In this document: piece by piece, positions 59,567-64,000 of the stretch
How positions within the stretch are numbered: the stretch's first letter is position 1
Layout of the letters: each line of letters begins with the position of its first letter
Assembly (NCBI RefSeq): GCF_014898815.1
Contig: NW_026515509.1
Location: 186,001 to 250,000, forward strand
Source of the DNA: Panonychus citri
Taxonomy: Eukaryota > Arthropoda > Arachnida > Trombidiformes > Tetranychidae
Reading direction: 5' to 3'
DNA length: 64,000 bases
Program-made: the position numbers and the translations under genes
Notes under the pieces: model-generated
Seen by the model: the letters and a program-made list of their open reading frames with translations, nothing else
The model's database searches: none
Told to the model about the DNA's origin: nothing

Positions 59567-61302
59567 AGTTCTGACAGAGCTAATCATCACCAGCAAGTAT
59601 TATAAGGTCATTCCGTCAATTCTCATTTCATCTCTAAGGGAATTGGTTATAAAAGTAATGACGATAATCGATAGAAAGTCAATGTTTTCATATCAAAAGA
59701 ATCTGTTTCATCTTCATCTCTCAATATCCAAATAATGAGTTGAAAGATATATTATGAAGATGAAGAAAGTGAAACATGATGATAATCCTGCGAGAGAGAT
59801 GCTATTTATTGTTGTAATAGAAAAACATGATAAAGAGACGGAAGAATAAAATGTGACATAAAGAAAAAATAAAACATAGTCTATGTACAACAATCGACGA
59901 AATATATTTATTTCAATAAACGAAACAGGGAGTTAGGAATATATATATATAGAGAGAGAGAGTGGAGTGAGGTAAAAGAGAGAAAGAGAGGAAGTGAGAA
60001 GATGAAGATGAGTAAATGATGATAACTGATGATAGCTCATTGGGTGAATTTCGAAGTCGTTAACTGCAAAAAAGACGAAAAAAGGAATAGAAACTCTGAA
60101 AGAGAGATAAAAGATTATTATCATCATCATTATCTTCATGATGAACAATAATAAGAAGTGAGAGAGATAAAGAGTACGAGGGGAAAGAGAATTAAAATGT
60201 TCCAATAATCATTCTTGAGATGGAATTAAATCCGCCTCAATTCATTAAACTACGATAGTATTAATAACTATTCTCGGATGAGAATCAGAGGAATTGAATC
60301 GGGAAGAGCAAAAACTTTTATCTTCATTACATATCAATTGTGGAGAGAGAGAGCAAGAGAAGAGAGAGAGAGAGAAATTCCCACTCCACCCTCACTTTTC
60401 ACTAACTTCTTAGTGTCAATTTAATATTCTCTTCAATTGTAATGGATAAAATAACGTGGCAATGATAATACTTATCAATAAATCACAGTCAGAGTGAGAG
60501 GGACAAATAGATCGAGAAACTTTTGGTTTATCAATTATTAATCTTAATATAATCCCAAACCCATTGATTGTGATTAAGTTCACAATCAGTTGATTGCATG
60601 AAGATAATAATGATTAATGTGAAACAATTTACTAATCAAAGTTAAACAATCAATTGTCTCAATATTATTATCAAGAGAAGCTTTTGAAGACAATTTATCT
60701 CTCCCTTTCTGGTTCTCGGTTGGGTGGAAAACTAATCATTCACCTCATTAATATTTTCCTACCTCTTGATGATAATTAAACTTGATTATTTCTAATTTAT
60801 CCTAATTGTTAAAAGACTAATAGAAAAATTATTAATTGTACTATTAGTTTATTGTTGTTGAATTAAAAGCAGAAAATAATTATGAATACACAAAATTGCT
60901 TATTATACGTTTTAAATTCATCCCTTCAGCTGATTAACAATTGGGATAATTAATCAACATGCAGATGAACAAGTAAACTGATAAATATTTTGATTTTTTG
61001 TTACCATCAATTGATTGAGTTTATCATGGATTTTGTGAAATCTAAGTTAAATTAGTGAGTTGATTGCTACCATTAGAATATTGTTAACTTGAGAAAACAA
61101 CAATCAACATGAAAATAACACTGACCACTTATGGATGACCTTTTTTTCCTTAAGTGTTGACCATATCATTGGTTTGATTTAATTGTCAACATAACATCAT
61201 CATCATTATCATCATTGAGCTAATTCTTACTTTCTCTTTCCAATCTCCTGATTTGATCACAATTACAACTGAACCATAGCTGATCTGCTGATTTTCCACT
61301 TG

Positions 61303-61330
61303 CTCTCTCTCTCTCTCTCTCTCTCTCTCT
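61303..61330. repeat. (CT)n microsatellite
   Basis: CT run of 28 bp. Confidence 0.9.
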
Positions 61331-61841
61331 TGATTATTACGACTCCCACTTCATTTTATCACTTCATACTCTTTGGCGTATTCATTGAATACTGAGAAAA
61401 AGAGACTGAAACAAATCAAATCCCATGATGATCAGATTTCATTATATTCTCTTTTTTCTTCACCTTCATCAAATGCTATTGTCCAGTGAGTCTTGTTATT
61501 ATTATTGTCGACTGGTCATTCTCAAGATTAAGATCTTATTCTTATAATAAATCTGTTAATTTGTGGGTTTATCTAATTCTCTTACAGTTAATAATATCAA
61601 TCCCATTCTCCATAGACACCACCACAGTTTCAAGTCTAAGAATTAGGTTCATGTTCAGAATTTCAATTCTCGTCACCATGAAGTTACTACTCGATGGTAC
61701 TCTCTTTGATATTATCTCACTCAGATTTTATCATTACCATTGTCTTAATTTTTGCTTCATTTGATTCAGTTATTATCTGATTGTTATCATATATAAGATT
61801 TGCTCAAAGGTCATGAAATAAACATTGAACAAAATTTTCTC

Positions 61842-61871
61842 TCCCCATGTTACAATAAGTTAACATGGGGA
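61842..61871. repeat. Perfect 11-bp inverted repeat (hairpin)
   Basis: TCCCCATGTTA, an 8-base loop, then TAACATGGGGA. No T-run follows on either strand, so it is not a simple terminator. Function unknown. Confidence 0.7.
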
Positions 61872-62896
61872 AAATCTATGTACTAATATTAATAGTTACT
61901 CTGTAATTCTTTGCTTTATTTTGCTTGTTATCATTTTGACAGAATTTTTTCCAAGTTGTTTTCTTTTTAGAACTTTGTTCATAAAAAATAAGAACAAGGA
62001 AGAAACAAGAGATTAACTTTTCTTGGTGGAAATTTTCTGAGAGGAATAGATAAGAACAGACAAGAAATTAGAAGAAAATTTTTATTCCCTTCTTTTTTTT
62101 TGGAAAAACAAAGTTTCGACTTCGTTTCCTTTTTCGTTCTATGTCAATTAAGGTAACTTGTGTTCTTTTTTTTCAACTTCTTCGTCTTCTTCGATCTCTC
62201 TATCTACCATGGGAAAGTAAATGGATGAAAATTATAATAATTCTGCTTACAGGGAGTTATCATTTCGCTTATTCTTATACTCATCCATCTTTCAGGGTTC
62301 ATTTTTCTTCTGACATTCTGAACCAAATTCTATCTCGTTGGTGACACAAATGACTATGTGGAGTTGCTGGTGTCCAATAGACACAATCAGTAAACTGTAT
62401 CTTAATCGAATTGTGAAAAAAACTCGATAACTTAGAACTTCCGTTGGTTGTTCAGAAGAAGAGAAGAAAAAATTGTCAAAAATGATAAAGTAAAAGCTAC
62501 TTGGCCTGAAGAAATTTTCGAACACAACTTTTGAGACTAAAATTCTATTGACGTTATTATATTAATAAAGAATCTTTTCTCCGTTCTTAACCTCGACTCA
62601 CCTTGTTTTCGAGTAATAATATTTTCGTAACGTTGTTATTTCCCTGGTTTCGATTTTTATGAGAACAAAAAATCATGATCATTTATCGAGTATTCCTTTC
62701 TAAATCTGGTTCAGATTTATTTGGTCTGAGAAATTGGATCGAATATCATTGCTATAATGATAATGAGCATCTTGTTCATCGAATCTCAAATTTCATTATC
62801 ATGATAATCGTTATGAGAACTATCATCATCATTAGAATCAATGGAATCATTCAATTGTTTTTCCTTCTTTTCTTTTCTAATAAAATTCTTAAGTTT

Positions 62897-62899
<3 letters not shown>

Positions 62900-62974
<75 letters not shown>
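62900..62974. repeat. (TC)n microsatellite, longest in the window
   Basis: Uninterrupted TC run of 75 bp. Confidence 0.95.
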
Positions 62975-62976
<2 letters not shown>

Positions 62977-64000
62977 AATTGAACTCAATTCGATGAGAAA
63001 AATAAATTTCGTCCAATCGAAAGTTCTAAAAGCGGAAGTTAAACTTTTTACATTCCCTTTAATTTCATTTCATGGTGGATTGTAAGAAATATGAATTATA
63101 GAATTGGAACCTAAGACTAATGGAGAAAAAGCAAAATTTTCTTTTCTCCAGATAAATCGTCAGATAATCATTCTGTTGATCAAAGAAAGAAAAAAAGAAA
63201 ATGAGAGATGTAGACTTTCCCATCCTTTATCATAACTTGGAAGAAGAGCAAACAGATATGTAAGAGTAGCAAAAATGCTCGAACCGGAAAGAAAGAGTCA
63301 ATTCAATAAATTCCTGAATATACCGAGCGAATCATAAAGCATCGCCATGGGAATCTATTGAACCATTTAATGGGTGTTAAAATTTGGCTCGAAAAGAGAA
63401 AGGTCAATAAAAGTTGCGAAATTTGCAATTCCATGTCAATTTTTTGCTTCTCTCAAACAAAAGTCCATCGTTTCAAAGTCAATTTCAATTTCTAACTAGT
63501 GAATCTGATAATATCTCAACTCTCTTGATAGTTAAATTTTTAATTAACTCATAAAATATATATTTATTAATAGAAACCAAAAATTCTGACCATAACCATG
63601 GCTGAATGCATTCAACCATTTAGCTTAAACTAAACTCAACGTTTAGGAATATAAATACATGAAAAGTGTTTTCGAAGTAAATTAAATTGAATGAAATTGA
63701 ATCGAGTATAAAGTAAGGCTACTTTTTTGCTTATTTACTCAATTACAACGAAACATTTGCAAAACAAAAACTCTGAAAGTTCTGATATTAACAAGAAATG
63801 ATAACATGATAAGTTACATCATCTTAACATCATATTTCACTTATAGTTGTAACTTTGTATTTCTGTTAATCAGAATTTGATAGGCATGAAAGAGAGAAAA
63901 GCTTTTGGATAATATTACAGTTCCAATAAAAAGGTGAACAAAATTTTCGATAAAATTTTGAATTCTAACATTTGGAAATAACCTTTATTTTCATGGAAAT

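Larger units (their letters stand above)
59567..64000. other. No supported gene
   Basis: AT-rich DNA with CT runs at 61303 and 62900, a short palindrome at 61842 and no protein-like frame. It may be an intron of the Frizzled-type gene if the donor at 59511 is used. Confidence 0.55.

Noticed and set aside
62675..63085. 136-codon plus-strand frame with a long Ser-Leu run
   Set aside because: The middle is a 75-bp CT microsatellite, and the flanking residues match no family.
1..64000. CRISPR arrays, rRNA or tRNA genes
   Set aside because: No regularly spaced direct repeats, no rRNA-like segments and no tRNA cloverleaf were seen. The DNA is eukaryotic in character.

Overview
This is eukaryotic nuclear DNA: very AT-rich, full of GA/CT dinucleotide runs and ATC/GAT trinucleotide runs, with widely spaced short exons and no operons. 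The best-recognised host exon is the end of synaptotagmin 1, and its C-terminus is of the arthropod type (a KDP motif after the HS/HT-L of the C2B tail). The composition would suit an arthropod such as a mite or other chelicerate, but the species cannot be fixed from the sequence.

Layout. 1-20.9 kb is low-complexity non-coding DNA, probably intronic or intergenic, with two weak candidate exons (7708-7800 +, 11361-11491 -). 20.9-27.2 kb is an island of decayed mobile DNA: a Ty3/gypsy-type gag pseudogene with LTR-edge repeats and a primer-binding-like site on the minus strand, a broken unidentified gene on the plus strand split by an 860-bp MITE with TAA target duplications, and fragments with zinc-binding motifs. 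27.2-37.2 kb is mostly non-coding.

37166-47397 is a full-length LTR retrotransposon on the minus strand, 10.2 kb, with 859-bp LTRs and a 4-bp AATT target duplication. Its order is LTR, primer-binding site, gag-protease-RT in one 1060-codon frame, RNase H, integrase, then an extra third ORF region. The gag has SAM-like and LEM-like segments at its N-terminus. The third ORF carries a RING-like cysteine cluster and a REX/ISG20-like exonuclease fold that appears to lack its catalytic acids. The LTRs differ only by three small indels, yet pol and ORF3 are broken by frameshifts, so this copy is recent but not autonomous as written.

47.4-56.5 kb is again non-coding, microsatellite-rich DNA. At 56472-56767 (+) lies the last coding exon of synaptotagmin 1. 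Part of its 3' UTR is repeated 1.6 kb downstream, just upstream of a plus-strand gene (58859 onward) that encodes a signal peptide and a Frizzled cysteine-rich domain with an altered cysteine pattern. Nothing certain is coding between 59.6 kb and the end.

The strongest candidates for something new are the retrotransposon's third ORF and gag N-terminus, and the unusual Frizzled-type domain.
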